A DNA stretch of 25,770 nucleotides from Pseudomonadota bacterium (GCA_023415035.1 JAEZLX010000210.1:1-25770), one strand, 5' to 3'. Counted from the stretch's first letter, positions 9,450-16,468 are shown. Numbers and translations: made by a program. Notes: generated by a model from the letters alone, not told the origin.

Positions 9450-9739
9450 GGACGTCCTCCCTGCGCGGCAGGCTGCGCGCCGTCATGAACGTAATGCGTG
9501 ATGCCCGGCGTCACCGCGCGCATCTTCAGGCGCCGCGTGGCGATCAGCTGCACGCGCGCTGCCGCGGCCTGCGCGCGCTTCTTCACCACCAGCTGCTCGT
9601 GGTCGGCCGCCAGCCGCGTGGCCTGCGATCGCGCCTTGTCCACGGCCGCATACAGGCGCCGCGACTCATACTGCGTGTGCACCAGATAGAAGGCACTGGC
9701 CAGCACCGCCACCAGCAGCATGAGGTTCAGCCTGATCAT
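9446..9739 (-). CDS. ftsL: FtsL, small divisome membrane protein
   Basis: This 97-residue bitopic protein has a very short cytoplasmic N-terminus and one hydrophobic segment at about residues 3-20. A predicted periplasmic coiled-coil stretch runs to about residue 65 (YESRRLYAAVDKARSQATRL and onward, with regular hydrophobic spacing). The C-terminal tail is short. FtsL with FtsB and FtsQ activates FtsWI. Primary sequence is poorly conserved in this family. The assignment rests on size, topology, the LVHTQYESRRLY region seen in proteobacterial FtsL, and position between rsmH and ftsI. The ATG at 9739 overlaps the rsmH stop (ATGA), and its own stop overlaps the ftsI GTG. Confidence 0.93.
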   Translation of the reverse strand: MIRLNLMLLVAVLASAFYLVHTQYESRRLYAAVDKARSQATRLAADHEQLVVKKRAQAAAARVQLIATRRLKMRAVTPGITHYVHDGAQPAAQGGRP

Positions 9740-10671
9740 GCCCGCACCTCCACCGGCGCGTCGGTCCGTGTGGCCACCCGCATCACGGCGCTGCGCGCGC
9801 GCGGGTTGCCTTGCACCTCGGCCTCCGACGGCATGACACGATGCACATCCCTCAGGCGCACCGGCTTCGGCTCGGCGAAGGGAACGCGGCGATCCACCTC
9901 GGCACGGGCATGCCCGGTCATGAACCGCTTGACCATGCGGTCCTCAAGCGAATGGAAGCTGATCACCACCAGCCTGCCCTCGGGACGCAGCACCTGCAGG
10001 CTCGCCTCTAGGGCCTCCTGCAACTCTTCAAGCTCGGCGTTGATGAAAATCCGAAGAGCCTGAAATGTGCGCGTTGCAGGGTCCTTGCCCGGCTCGCGGG
10101 TTTTGACCGCGCCAGCCACGACTTCGGCCAGCTCGGCGGTGGTTCGAATAGGGCCCCGTTCCTGTCGGCGACGATCAATCGCCTTTGCAACCGATTGAGC
10201 AAACCGTTCTTCGCCGTACTCACGGATGACCTCCGCCAAAGTGGAAACATCGACGGTTTCGAGCCATTGGGCCACGCTCTGGCCGCGCGTGGTGTCCATG
10301 CGCATGTCCAGAGGACCGTCGTTGCGAAAAGAAAAACCCCGTGCGGGGTCGTCGATCTGGGGAGAGCTGACGCCGAGATCCATCAGGATCCCGTCGGCGC
10401 TCCCGCCCCCCAGTTCCCCCAGATGCCGGAACCCCTCGTGCCGCACGGTCACACGCCCATCCGAACGGGCCAGCTGCTGCGCGGCCTCGATGGCCTGAGG
10501 GTCCTTGTCGAACACCGTCAGGCGGCCTGCCGGCGAGAGCCGGGAGAGGATGTGGCGCGAGTGGCCGCCGCGACCGAAGGTCGCATCCACGTAGTGCCCG
10601 TCCGCACGGATGGCCAGCGCATTGACGGCCTCCTCCAGCAGCACGGTCTGGTGTGTCCAGGTTTCTCCCAC
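9736..10671 (-). CDS. rsmH: RsmH (MraW), 16S rRNA C1402 N4-methyltransferase
   Basis: RsmH methylates N4 of C1402 in the 16S rRNA P-site region using S-adenosylmethionine. The 311-residue length matches the family. Visible motifs are HQTVLLEEAV at the N-terminus, the SAM-binding DATFGRGGHS at 29-38, FDKDP at 54-58, MDLGVSSPQ in the catalytic core, and the C-terminal GNPRARSAVMRVA. The start codon is GTG at 10671, giving VGETWTHQTVLLEEAV, which aligns with the usual family N-terminus; no ATG is suitably placed. It lies 8 bases after the mraZ stop and overlaps ftsL by 4 bases. Confidence 0.97.
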   Translation of the reverse strand: MGETWTHQTVLLEEAVNALAIRADGHYVDATFGRGGHSRHILSRLSPAGRLTVFDKDPQAIEAAQQLARSDGRVTVRHEGFRHLGELGGGSADGILMDLGVSSPQIDDPARGFSFRNDGPLDMRMDTTRGQSVAQWLETVDVSTLAEVIREYGEERFAQSVAKAIDRRRQERGPIRTTAELAEVVAGAVKTREPGKDPATRTFQALRIFINAELEELQEALEASLQVLRPEGRLVVISFHSLEDRMVKRFMTGHARAEVDRRVPFAEPKPVRLRDVHRVMPSEAEVQGNPRARSAVMRVATRTDAPVEVRA

Positions 10672-10679
10672 GGCGGCCC

Positions 10680-11105
10680 TCAGAAGGAAAAGTCCTTGAA
10701 CACGTCAGGCATCTCGCTCTTGAGCGTTTCTGCCTCCTGGGCGGCGTATGCGTGCGCATCCCACAGTTCCAGATACGAGCCCATGCCCAGCAGGATCGCT
10801 TCCCTGGTCAGGCCAGCGGCTGCACGCAGCTCGGGCGAGATCAGCACGCGGCCGGTGCCGTCCATCTCGACGTCCATCGCGTTGCCCAGGAACAGGCGCT
10901 TCCAGCCATGCGCGCTCACCGGCAGCGCGGCAATGCGCACGCGGAACTGCTCCCATTCCCGGCGGGGGAAAATCATCAGACAACCGTGCGGGTGCTTGGT
11001 GACGGTCAGCCGGCCTTCATCCTCGCCCAGGGCGTCGCGAAGCCGGGTCGGCACGGAGAGCCGACCCTTGGCGTCGAGATGGAGAGAGGATGCACCCTGG
11101 AACAC
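10680..11105 (-). CDS. mraZ: MraZ, transcriptional repressor of the dcw cluster
   Basis: MraZ is a DNA-binding protein with two tandem SpoVT-AbrB folds that represses its own operon in E. coli. The 141-residue sequence shows the first AbrB-like motif, LDAKGRLSVPTRLRD, at about residues 10-24 and the second, MDGTGRVLISPELR, at about 80-93. The length matches the family. The start is GTG at 11105, since VFQGASSLHLDAKGR aligns with the family N-terminus. An AAGG ribosome binding site lies about 8 bases upstream. It is the first gene of the operon. The four 10-bp-spaced repeats directly upstream are the expected binding site. Confidence 0.96.
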   Translation of the reverse strand: MFQGASSLHLDAKGRLSVPTRLRDALGEDEGRLTVTKHPHGCLMIFPRREWEQFRVRIAALPVSAHGWKRLFLGNAMDVEMDGTGRVLISPELRAAAGLTREAILLGMGSYLELWDAHAYAAQEAETLKSEMPDVFKDFSF

Positions 11106-11123
11106 GGATCAGCCTTAGGAAGA

Positions 11124-11158
11124 CACTTTTCACCACTTAATTGCACTTTCTCCCACTG
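11124..11158 (-). promoter_or_regulatory. MraZ-box array: four GTG repeats at 10-bp spacing
   Basis: On the minus strand, GTG trinucleotides begin at 11156, 11146, 11136 and 11126, each exactly 10 bp apart and separated by A-rich sequence (GTGGGAGAAA, GTGCAATTAA, GTGGTGAAAA, GTG). MraZ boxes in E. coli are TGGGN direct repeats separated by 5 bp, that is, a 10-bp period. The first box overlaps the candidate -10 element, so bound MraZ would block transcription. The array is 19-51 bases upstream of the mraZ start codon. Spacing and motif are seen directly; binding is inferred. Confidence 0.8.
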
Positions 11159-11182
11159 TAGCAGGAAAACGAAGGGCCGCAA
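11155..11182 (-). promoter_or_regulatory. Candidate sigma-70 promoter of the mraZ/dcw operon
   Basis: On the minus strand, a TTGCGG element (11182-11177) is followed by a 16-bp spacer and TACAGT (11160-11155). A TGC just before it gives an extended -10. It points at mraZ, and the -10 overlaps the first MraZ repeat. The spacer is slightly short and the -35 is imperfect, so the call is moderate. Confidence 0.5.
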
Positions 11183-11370
11183 GCGTGCAAACGGTTTCTT
11201 TTCACAATGAAATCAACCACTTAGCACCGTCTCATCAGGCAAGAACCAGAAAAAAGTGAAGCAAAAGCAAGCACTTACAAAACTCAGTGCATGTATCGCT
11301 TCAAAACCCCCCGGTGAAACCACCTTTGTAACCAGCCGATAACTGGCACGGGTTTCCGTGCGCAAACGCA

Positions 11371-11404
11371 CAGGCCGCGCCTCCGACGGGGAGTGCGCGG
11401 CCTG
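11371..11404 (-). terminator. Candidate terminator hairpin downstream of hslU
   Basis: A perfect 10-bp inverted repeat, CAGGCCGCGC (11371-11380) and GCGCGGCCTG (11395-11404), encloses a 14-base loop. It starts 24 bases after the hslU stop. The following minus-strand sequence (TGCGTTTGCG) is not a proper T tract, so termination strength is uncertain. It may instead be a 3'-end stabilising structure. Confidence 0.45.
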
Positions 11405-11427
11405 CTCGGGCGGGCTGCCGGAGATGC

Positions 11428-12756
11428 TCAGAGGATGTAGCGCGAGAGGTCCTCGTTGTGGCTGAGTTCACCCAGACGCCCGTCGACATAGGCGGCGTCG
11501 ATCACGATCGACTGCCCTTCCATGCGCGTGGCGTTGAAGCTGACCTCGTCCAGCAATCGCTCCATCACCGTGGCCAGCCGGCGCGCACCGATGTTTTCGG
11601 TGCGCTCGTTGACGTCGCAGGCGATCTGCGCCAGACGCCGGATGCCCTCGGGCGCGAACTCGAGCGTGACGCCTTCGGTGGCCAGCAGGGCCTGGTACTG
11701 CTTGATCAGGCTCGCGTGGGTACTGGTGAGGATGGCCTCGAAGTCGTCAACCGACAGCGACTGCAGCTCGACACGGATCGGGAAACGCCCCTGCAGCTCG
11801 GGGATCAGGTCGCTGGGCCGGCTCAGGTGGAAGGCACCCGAGGCGATGAACAGGATGTGGTCCGTCTTGACCATGCCGTACTTGGTGGACACGGTCGTGC
11901 CCTCGACCAGCGGCAGCAGGTCGCGCTGCACGCCCTGGCGCGACACCTCGGCACCGCTGCCCTCGCTGCGCGATGCCACCTTGTCGATCTCGTCGATGAA
12001 GACGATGCCGTTCTGCTCGGTCACCTGCAGCGCGCGCGCCTTGATCTCGTCCTCGTTGACCAGCTTGCCGGCCTCCTCGTCGATGAGCTGCTTCATCGCC
12101 TCGCGGATCTTGAGCTTGCGCTTCTTGCGCCGGTCCTGGCCCATCTGGCTGAACACGCTGCGCAGCTGCTCCGCCATTTCCTCCATCCCGGCAGGCCCCA
12201 TGATTTCCATCTGCGGGCGCGGCTCGACCAGGTCGATCTCGATCTCGTGGTCGTCCAGCAGCCCCTCGCGCAGCTTCTTGCGGAAGGACTGGCGCGCAAC
12301 GCTGTCGGGCGCAGGCTGCGGCTCGCCGCCCATGCCGCGTGGCGCCGGCACCAGCACGTCGAGGATGCGCTCCTCGGCGGCGTCCTCGGCGCGCATGCGC
12401 TGCTTGCGCATCTCGGCCTCGCGCGTCTGCTTGACCGCGATCTCGACCAGGTCGCGGATGATGCTGTCCACGTCCTTGCCGACATAGCCGACCTCGGTGA
12501 ACTTGGTGGCCTCGACCTTGATGAAGGGCGCATCGGCCAGACGCGCCAGCCGGCGCGCGATCTCGGTCTTGCCCACGCCGGTGGGGCCGATCATGAGGAT
12601 GTTCTTGGGCGTGATCTCGGGCCGCAGCTTCTCGTCGACCTGCTGGCGGCGCCAGCGGTTGCGCAACGCAATGGCCACGGCGCGCTTGGCGCCGTCCTGG
12701 CCGATGATGAAACGGTCAAGCTCGGAGACGATCTCCTGGGGGGTCATCGATGACAT
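11428..12756 (-). CDS. hslU: HslU, ATPase subunit of the HslUV protease
   Basis: HslU is the AAA+ unfoldase that feeds substrates to HslV in the cytoplasmic heat-shock protease. The Walker A motif GPTGVGKT is at residues 57-64, the pore loop GYVG at 90-93, and Walker B IVFIDEID at 251-258 (Asp255-Glu256). The intermediate I-domain lies between about 110 and 240 and is rich in charged residues. The C-terminal SRYIL, which docks into HslV in known complexes, is present. The length of 442 aa matches E. coli HslU. The start ATG at 12756 lies 7 bases after the hslV stop, with a GAGG ribosome binding site in the end of hslV. A second in-frame ATG three codons downstream is possible but less well placed. 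Confidence 0.97.
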   Translation of the reverse strand: MSSMTPQEIVSELDRFIIGQDGAKRAVAIALRNRWRRQQVDEKLRPEITPKNILMIGPTGVGKTEIARRLARLADAPFIKVEATKFTEVGYVGKDVDSIIRDLVEIAVKQTREAEMRKQRMRAEDAAEERILDVLVPAPRGMGGEPQPAPDSVARQSFRKKLREGLLDDHEIEIDLVEPRPQMEIMGPAGMEEMAEQLRSVFSQMGQDRRKKRKLKIREAMKQLIDEEAGKLVNEDEIKARALQVTEQNGIVFIDEIDKVASRSEGSGAEVSRQGVQRDLLPLVEGTTVSTKYGMVKTDHILFIASGAFHLSRPSDLIPELQGRFPIRVELQSLSVDDFEAILTSTHASLIKQYQALLATEGVTLEFAPEGIRRLAQIACDVNERTENIGARRLATVMERLLDEVSFNATRMEGQSIVIDAAYVDGRLGELSHNEDLSRYIL

Positions 12757-12763
12757 GGGTTGA

Positions 12764-13312
12764 TCACAACACCTCGACGGTGTGGTTCATGTTGGTGTAG
12801 ATGCACAACTGGCCGGCGATCTTGAGCGATTCGCGGACCACGTCCTCTGCGCTGAGCTGGGTGTGGTCGATCAGTGCCTTGGCCGCCGACTGGGCATAGG
12901 CGCCGCCGGAGCCGATGGCCACGATTCCGTGCTCGGGTTCGAGCACGTCGCCATTGCCCGTGATGATCAGGCTGGCGCTGTGGTCAGCCACGGCCAGCAT
13001 GGCCTCGAGGCGCCGCAACACGCGGTCCGTGCGCCAGTCCTTGGTCAGCTCGACCGCCGCGCGCGTCAGGTGCCCCTGGTGCTTTTCCAGCTTGGCTTCG
13101 AAACGCTCGAACAGGGTGAAGGCATCGGCCGTGGCGCCGGCGAAACCGGCCAGGACCTTGCCATGGTAGAGCTTGCGCACCTTGCGGGCCGTGCCCTTGA
13201 CGACGATGTTGCCCAGGGTGACCTGGCCATCGCCGCCAATGGCGACCTGCACACCACCATCGGGCATCTGCCGGCGCACGCAGACGATGGTTGTTCCGTG
13301 AAAAGATTCCAT
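12764..13312 (-). CDS. hslV: HslV, proteasome-like peptidase subunit
   Basis: HslV is the Thr-dependent peptidase of HslUV. The sequence matches the family strongly, for example GDGQVTLGN, KVLAGFAGATADAFTLFERFE, TKDWRTDR and LIITGNGDVLEPE. E. coli HslV begins with Met followed by the catalytic Thr1. Here TTIV is preceded by MESFHG, so the catalytic threonine is residue 7 and a six-residue propeptide must be removed. This form is familiar from betaproteobacteria. The ATG at 13312 is the only start that keeps TTIV. No good Shine-Dalgarno sequence precedes it. The likely heat-shock promoter in the gap to the STAS gene would give a very short leader. hslU follows after 7 bases. Confidence 0.97.
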   Translation of the reverse strand: MESFHGTTIVCVRRQMPDGGVQVAIGGDGQVTLGNIVVKGTARKVRKLYHGKVLAGFAGATADAFTLFERFEAKLEKHQGHLTRAAVELTKDWRTDRVLRRLEAMLAVADHSASLIITGNGDVLEPEHGIVAIGSGGAYAQSAAKALIDHTQLSAEDVVRESLKIAGQLCIYTNMNHTVEVL

Positions 13313-13322
13313 AAGGGCTCGC

Positions 13323-13350
13323 AGATGGGGGCGGCCCGGGAAATCTCAAG
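13323..13350 (-). promoter_or_regulatory. Candidate sigma-32 (heat-shock) promoter of hslVU
   Basis: On the minus strand, CTTGAGA (13350-13344), a 13-bp spacer, and CCCCATCT (13330-13323) closely match the RpoH consensus CTTGAAA-N13/14-CCCCATNT. One base differs in the -35 and none in the -10. It lies wholly within the 48-bp gap between the STAS gene and hslV, and hslVU is a classic heat-shock operon. The predicted start of transcription is only a few bases before the hslV ATG. Confidence 0.6.
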
Positions 13351-13360
13351 CCGCCGCTGG

Positions 13361-15220
13361 TCAGTCGTTGCGCAGGACCACCTTCGCGTACTCGGTGATG
13401 CCGATGACGTGGAAGAAGGCCGACACCAGGCGGTGCACGTCAACGAACTGCACCGTGCGTCCCTGCGCATGATGGGCCGAGACCCAGTTCAGCAAGGTAC
13501 CCGCCGCCGAGAAGTCCACGCGGATCAGGTTGCGGCAAGAGATGATCATCACGTCCGCTCCGGAGAGCTTGGCCTCCAGCTGGTCCAGCGTGGCCTGCGG
13601 ATCGCCGCGGATCTCGCCCGACAGCTCCACCAAGCCCAGGTGGTTGAAGTCGGAGGCACCGGCCTCCGGCACGGAATCGCCCATGAAGCTGGAAGGCATG
13701 CGCTCGAGCACGGACTCGCCCAGCACCGAGGTGACGCCTTCGCTTTCGCCATCGGACACTGCCTCGTAGCGGCAGACGGGCTTCTCCCAGCCCGGCGGCG
13801 ACAGCTCGTAAGTCACGCAGAAGTCCAGGGCCGTCAGCTCGAACTCGTCGGGCCGGTTCATCAGGCGCAGCACCGCCATGCGCAACTCCCACCAGAGCTG
13901 CTCGACATCGCGCCTGCCCGAGGGCGTCTTTTCCTTGAGCACATCCCGCAGATGGGCCGCGCCAATGAAGCGCAGGGCCACATCCTGGTCAGCCCAGACG
14001 CTGAACAGCCCCACCAGGGCCCGCGCCGCCTTGACATCGATGGACTCCAGCGGCGACCAGTCGAGCACCCAGGGCTGCGGCGCGCGCAGCAGGACGTTCT
14101 GCAGCGTCCCGACGGCGTAGGCGTCGAGCTCGGTGTCACAGACCCAGACCGCGCGCGTCGAGGCGGGCGTGGGCGGCAAGGGCTTGCCCACCAGCTTCTC
14201 CACCGCGGCAGGCATGTCCACCCACTGGGGCGCCGAACGGCCGAAGCGGTTCACGAAGTCGATCGCCAGGCTTTCGAACGGGGCCAGCTGGCCGGTGGCG
14301 CGGTACAGGTCGAACAGCGCCAGCCAGTCGTCGACGACATTCACCCGCGAACCGTTCTCGCCCACCGCTTCCTGCAGCCCCTGCTCGGCCCCGGCGTCGT
14401 CGCCATTGGCGAAACGGATCGCGGCCTCCTCGACCTCGGGGTCCTGCGCGACCTCCTGCACGTCGAGCGCATAAAAGTGCGAGGCCGAGAACGATTCCGC
14501 GGCACCAGCGCCCTTCGGCGCCACCAGGCCGGTGCGCAGGCCCTGCTGTGACGAGTTGCCGCCGCCAGAGGGCGATGGTGCCGGCGAAGCAGCGTCCGGC
14601 ACCGCCTCCGGTCGCGACGGAGCGCTCTGGCGGGTGGTGAACGCGGGGGCCGGCGCCGTCACAGGCGGGGTGGCCGGCACCTGGACAGCATCCATGGGCA
14701 TGGTCGGCAGGTCGGCGATGGCCGCTTGGTCCAGAAGCGACCCCTCGGTCTCGGTGTATTGCGCGTTGCGGCGGCGGGCATCCGCCTCGGAGGCGCCGGA
14801 ATCGCGATCACGGGATGACAGCGAGGACGAGCGCGTGGTGCGGCCGGAAGACGAGTCCGAGCTCTTGGTCTTCCACCACTGCATCGACATCTGGGCCTCG
14901 ATCTCGTCGATCTTCTTGAGCGTCATGGCCCGGTCGTCGGGCTTGGAAGGCATGGAGCTCTGGAAGAACGAGGGGCGCAGGCCCGGCGTGTCGGTGCCAA
15001 GCGCCTCGCGGCTGCGGATCTTGCGCAGCATGTCGAACTCGCGCTTGCGCACGAAGTCGTTGCGCCGCTTGCGCTCGATCATTTCCTTCAGAGCGGCCTT
15101 GCTGTACTCGCTCTCCCGGTCTGCCGAGCGGGTGTCGAGGTCGGCCCAGCTCGTGGTCGGATGACGCACGAATCTGGCCACCTTGGACAGGAACCCGCCG
15201 CTGGAATCGTCCTTGGCCAT
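13361..15220 (-). CDS. STAS-domain protein of unknown function
   Basis: This 619-residue protein has no signal peptide or clear membrane segment. Residues 1-115 are highly charged, with Lys/Arg-rich helices (SKAALKEMIERKRRNDFVRKREFDMLRKI). Residues 116-240 are Ser/Pro/Ala-rich and probably disordered. Residues 250-345 look helical (WLALFDLYRATGQLAPFESLAIDFVNRF, similar in style to a TPR-like helical pair). Residues 355-430 form an alpha/beta module that resembles a degenerate STAS domain. The last 95 residues are a recognisable STAS domain, with NLIRVDFSAAGTLLNW at 564-579 and FVDVHRLVSAFFHVIGI at 592-608. STAS domains act in anti-sigma antagonism and partner switching. No sigma-regulator partner is visible nearby. 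I chose the ATG at 15220, 11 bases after dksA and preceded by GAGG; the frame is open 43 codons further into dksA. Function is unknown; co-expression with dksA and hslVU is inferred. Confidence 0.85.
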   Translation of the reverse strand: MAKDDSSGGFLSKVARFVRHPTTSWADLDTRSADRESEYSKAALKEMIERKRRNDFVRKREFDMLRKIRSREALGTDTPGLRPSFFQSSMPSKPDDRAMTLKKIDEIEAQMSMQWWKTKSSDSSSGRTTRSSSLSSRDRDSGASEADARRRNAQYTETEGSLLDQAAIADLPTMPMDAVQVPATPPVTAPAPAFTTRQSAPSRPEAVPDAASPAPSPSGGGNSSQQGLRTGLVAPKGAGAAESFSASHFYALDVQEVAQDPEVEEAAIRFANGDDAGAEQGLQEAVGENGSRVNVVDDWLALFDLYRATGQLAPFESLAIDFVNRFGRSAPQWVDMPAAVEKLVGKPLPPTPASTRAVWVCDTELDAYAVGTLQNVLLRAPQPWVLDWSPLESIDVKAARALVGLFSVWADQDVALRFIGAAHLRDVLKEKTPSGRRDVEQLWWELRMAVLRLMNRPDEFELTALDFCVTYELSPPGWEKPVCRYEAVSDGESEGVTSVLGESVLERMPSSFMGDSVPEAGASDFNHLGLVELSGEIRGDPQATLDQLEAKLSGADVMIISCRNLIRVDFSAAGTLLNWVSAHHAQGRTVQFVDVHRLVSAFFHVIGITEYAKVVLRND

Positions 15221-15231
15221 CCCGGGCCGCC

Positions 15232-16251
15232 TCAGTCGCCGAACAGTTTCTGCTTGAGCTCCCGCCGCTGCTGAGCTTCCAGCGAGAGACTGGCCGTGGG
15301 CCTGGCCATCAGGCGCCCGACGCCGATCGGCTCGCCGGTTTCCTCGCAATAGCCGTAGTCGCCGGAATCGATGCGGGCGATCGCCTGCTCGATCTTCTTG
15401 AGCAGCTTGCGCTCGCGGTCACGCGTGCGCAGCTCCAGCGCGTGCTCTTCCTCGATGGTGGCGCGGTCGGCCGGGTCGGGCACGACCACGGTGTCCTCGC
15501 GCAGGTGTTCGGTGGTTTCACCGGCGTTGGCCAGCATGTCGGCCTTGAGCTGCTCCAGCTTGCGCTTGAAGAACGCCAGCTGAACATCGTTCATGTACTC
15601 GCTGTCGGGCATGGCCAGAACATCCTGGTCCGTCAGTTGCTCGACCGGTAGGTTTTTCCAATTGTTTGCCCGCTTGGGGTCTTTCTGGACGGTCATGGTC
15701 ACGGGAATACTCGCTGTTCGTTCGTTGATGGGTGTAAACGTGGCCTTGGCCGCATCAGGTGCCAGCGCGAAGCCTGCGGCTGGCGCCACGGGGGCCGGAA
15801 CTGGCACGTCCTTGGGGTGCATTGTGACCTGTCCTGCCGCAGCCGGGGAAGTGGCCGGCCTGACGGGAGCCGCGGCCTTTGCCGTGGCGGCGGACCGGGT
15901 CATCTTCTTCGGTGCCGGCTTGGCAGCCACGGGAGCCGCGGCCACCTTTTGGGACACCGCTGCCTTCTTCACTGCCACGGCCTTTGCGGCCGGCGCGGCT
16001 TTCTTGGCCGGCACGGCCTTCACGTCGGTCTTGCCGGCTGGCGCCGCCTTTTTGGTGGGCGCGACCTTGGTTGCCGCAGCGGCAGGTTTCTTGGGAGAAG
16101 ACTGTTTGGCCGCCGGCTTGGTGGTCACCGCCTTGGCCTTGACCACTGCCTTGACCGCCGGCTTGCTGGCAGCCGGCTTGGCAACCGACCGGGAAGACGC
16201 CTTCGCAGGCGCCGGTCGGACTTTGGCGGTCTTGCTGGCCGGAGCTTTCAC
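15232..16251 (-). CDS. dksA: DksA, RNA polymerase-binding regulator with long basic N-terminal tail
   Basis: DksA binds the RNA polymerase secondary channel and with ppGpp controls stringent-response promoters. The DksA core occupies about residues 199-339 of 339. It has SEYMNDVQLAFFKRKLEQLK, a coiled coil, the tip motif D259-x-x-D262-x-A264 (DPADRA), and the C-terminal region GYCEETGEPIGVGRLMARPTASLSLEAQ. The zinc finger is degenerate: C302 remains, but the other three cysteine positions read T305, S323 and A326. The first roughly 190 residues are rich in Lys, Ala, Pro and Val and resemble histone H1/AlgP-type tails. The start is GTG at 16251, preceded by GAGAGGAGA at 7-base spacing, an excellent ribosome binding site. 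The open frame extends 18 codons further upstream without such support. An internal ATG (residue 186, MTVQKDPKR) would give a tail-less form but has no obvious ribosome binding site. Confidence 0.92.
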   Translation of the reverse strand: MKAPASKTAKVRPAPAKASSRSVAKPAASKPAVKAVVKAKAVTTKPAAKQSSPKKPAAAATKVAPTKKAAPAGKTDVKAVPAKKAAPAAKAVAVKKAAVSQKVAAAPVAAKPAPKKMTRSAATAKAAAPVRPATSPAAAGQVTMHPKDVPVPAPVAPAAGFALAPDAAKATFTPINERTASIPVTMTVQKDPKRANNWKNLPVEQLTDQDVLAMPDSEYMNDVQLAFFKRKLEQLKADMLANAGETTEHLREDTVVVPDPADRATIEEEHALELRTRDRERKLLKKIEQAIARIDSGDYGYCEETGEPIGVGRLMARPTASLSLEAQQRRELKQKLFGD

Positions 16252-16305
16252 AACGGGTCTCCTCTCAGATCCTGACTGTGCACGGACATCGGCGGGCTGG
16301 CACAC

Positions 16306-16356
16306 GGGAGGCTCCCCACCTCCCTGCTCCCCTGCGGCGCCTCATGCGCCGGGAGC
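16306..16356 (-). other. Tandem hairpins in the dksA 5' leader
   Basis: Two inverted repeats lie back to back between the candidate dksA promoter and its ribosome binding site. The upstream one (16356-16326 on the minus strand) has an outer GCTCC/GGAGC stem and an inner CGGCGC/GCGCCG stem with a 5-base loop and a 4-base bulge. The second (16324-16306) has GGGAGG/CCTCCC around a 7-base loop. Neither is followed by a T tract, so they look like leader structure rather than terminators. Confidence 0.55.
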
Positions 16357-16468
16357 GGTTGCCAATAGGCATACGTTATACCCGGTTTGTCCGACGGCTC
16401 CCCGAACGCCAGAAGCAGGTCAGGGAGATGCTCGTCCCCGGGCCACGGGGTGCCCGGTTCGGGCCGCG

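Larger units (their letters stand above)
11106..11427. other. Intergenic region between hslU and mraZ
   Basis: This 322-bp stretch has no convincing gene and is visibly richer in A and T than its surroundings. From the mraZ side it holds the MraZ repeats and promoter. The middle (about 11185-11340) shows nothing I can assign. The hslU-proximal end has several inverted repeats, the best being the 10-bp-stem hairpin annotated separately. A smaller hairpin, GTGCG/CGCAC with a 4-base loop, is at 11358-11371. Confidence 0.7.

Noticed and set aside
7521..9488. 655-codon plus-strand open frame opposite ftsI and the murE start
   Set aside because: Antisense to two confident genes, with a composition dominated by Arg, Ala, His and Gln and no recognisable domain.
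15690..16251. Lys/Ala/Pro coding stretch in dksA considered as a tandem DNA repeat
   Set aside because: The amino-acid composition repeats, but the DNA units vary in length and sequence, so it is low-complexity coding sequence rather than a defined repeat array.
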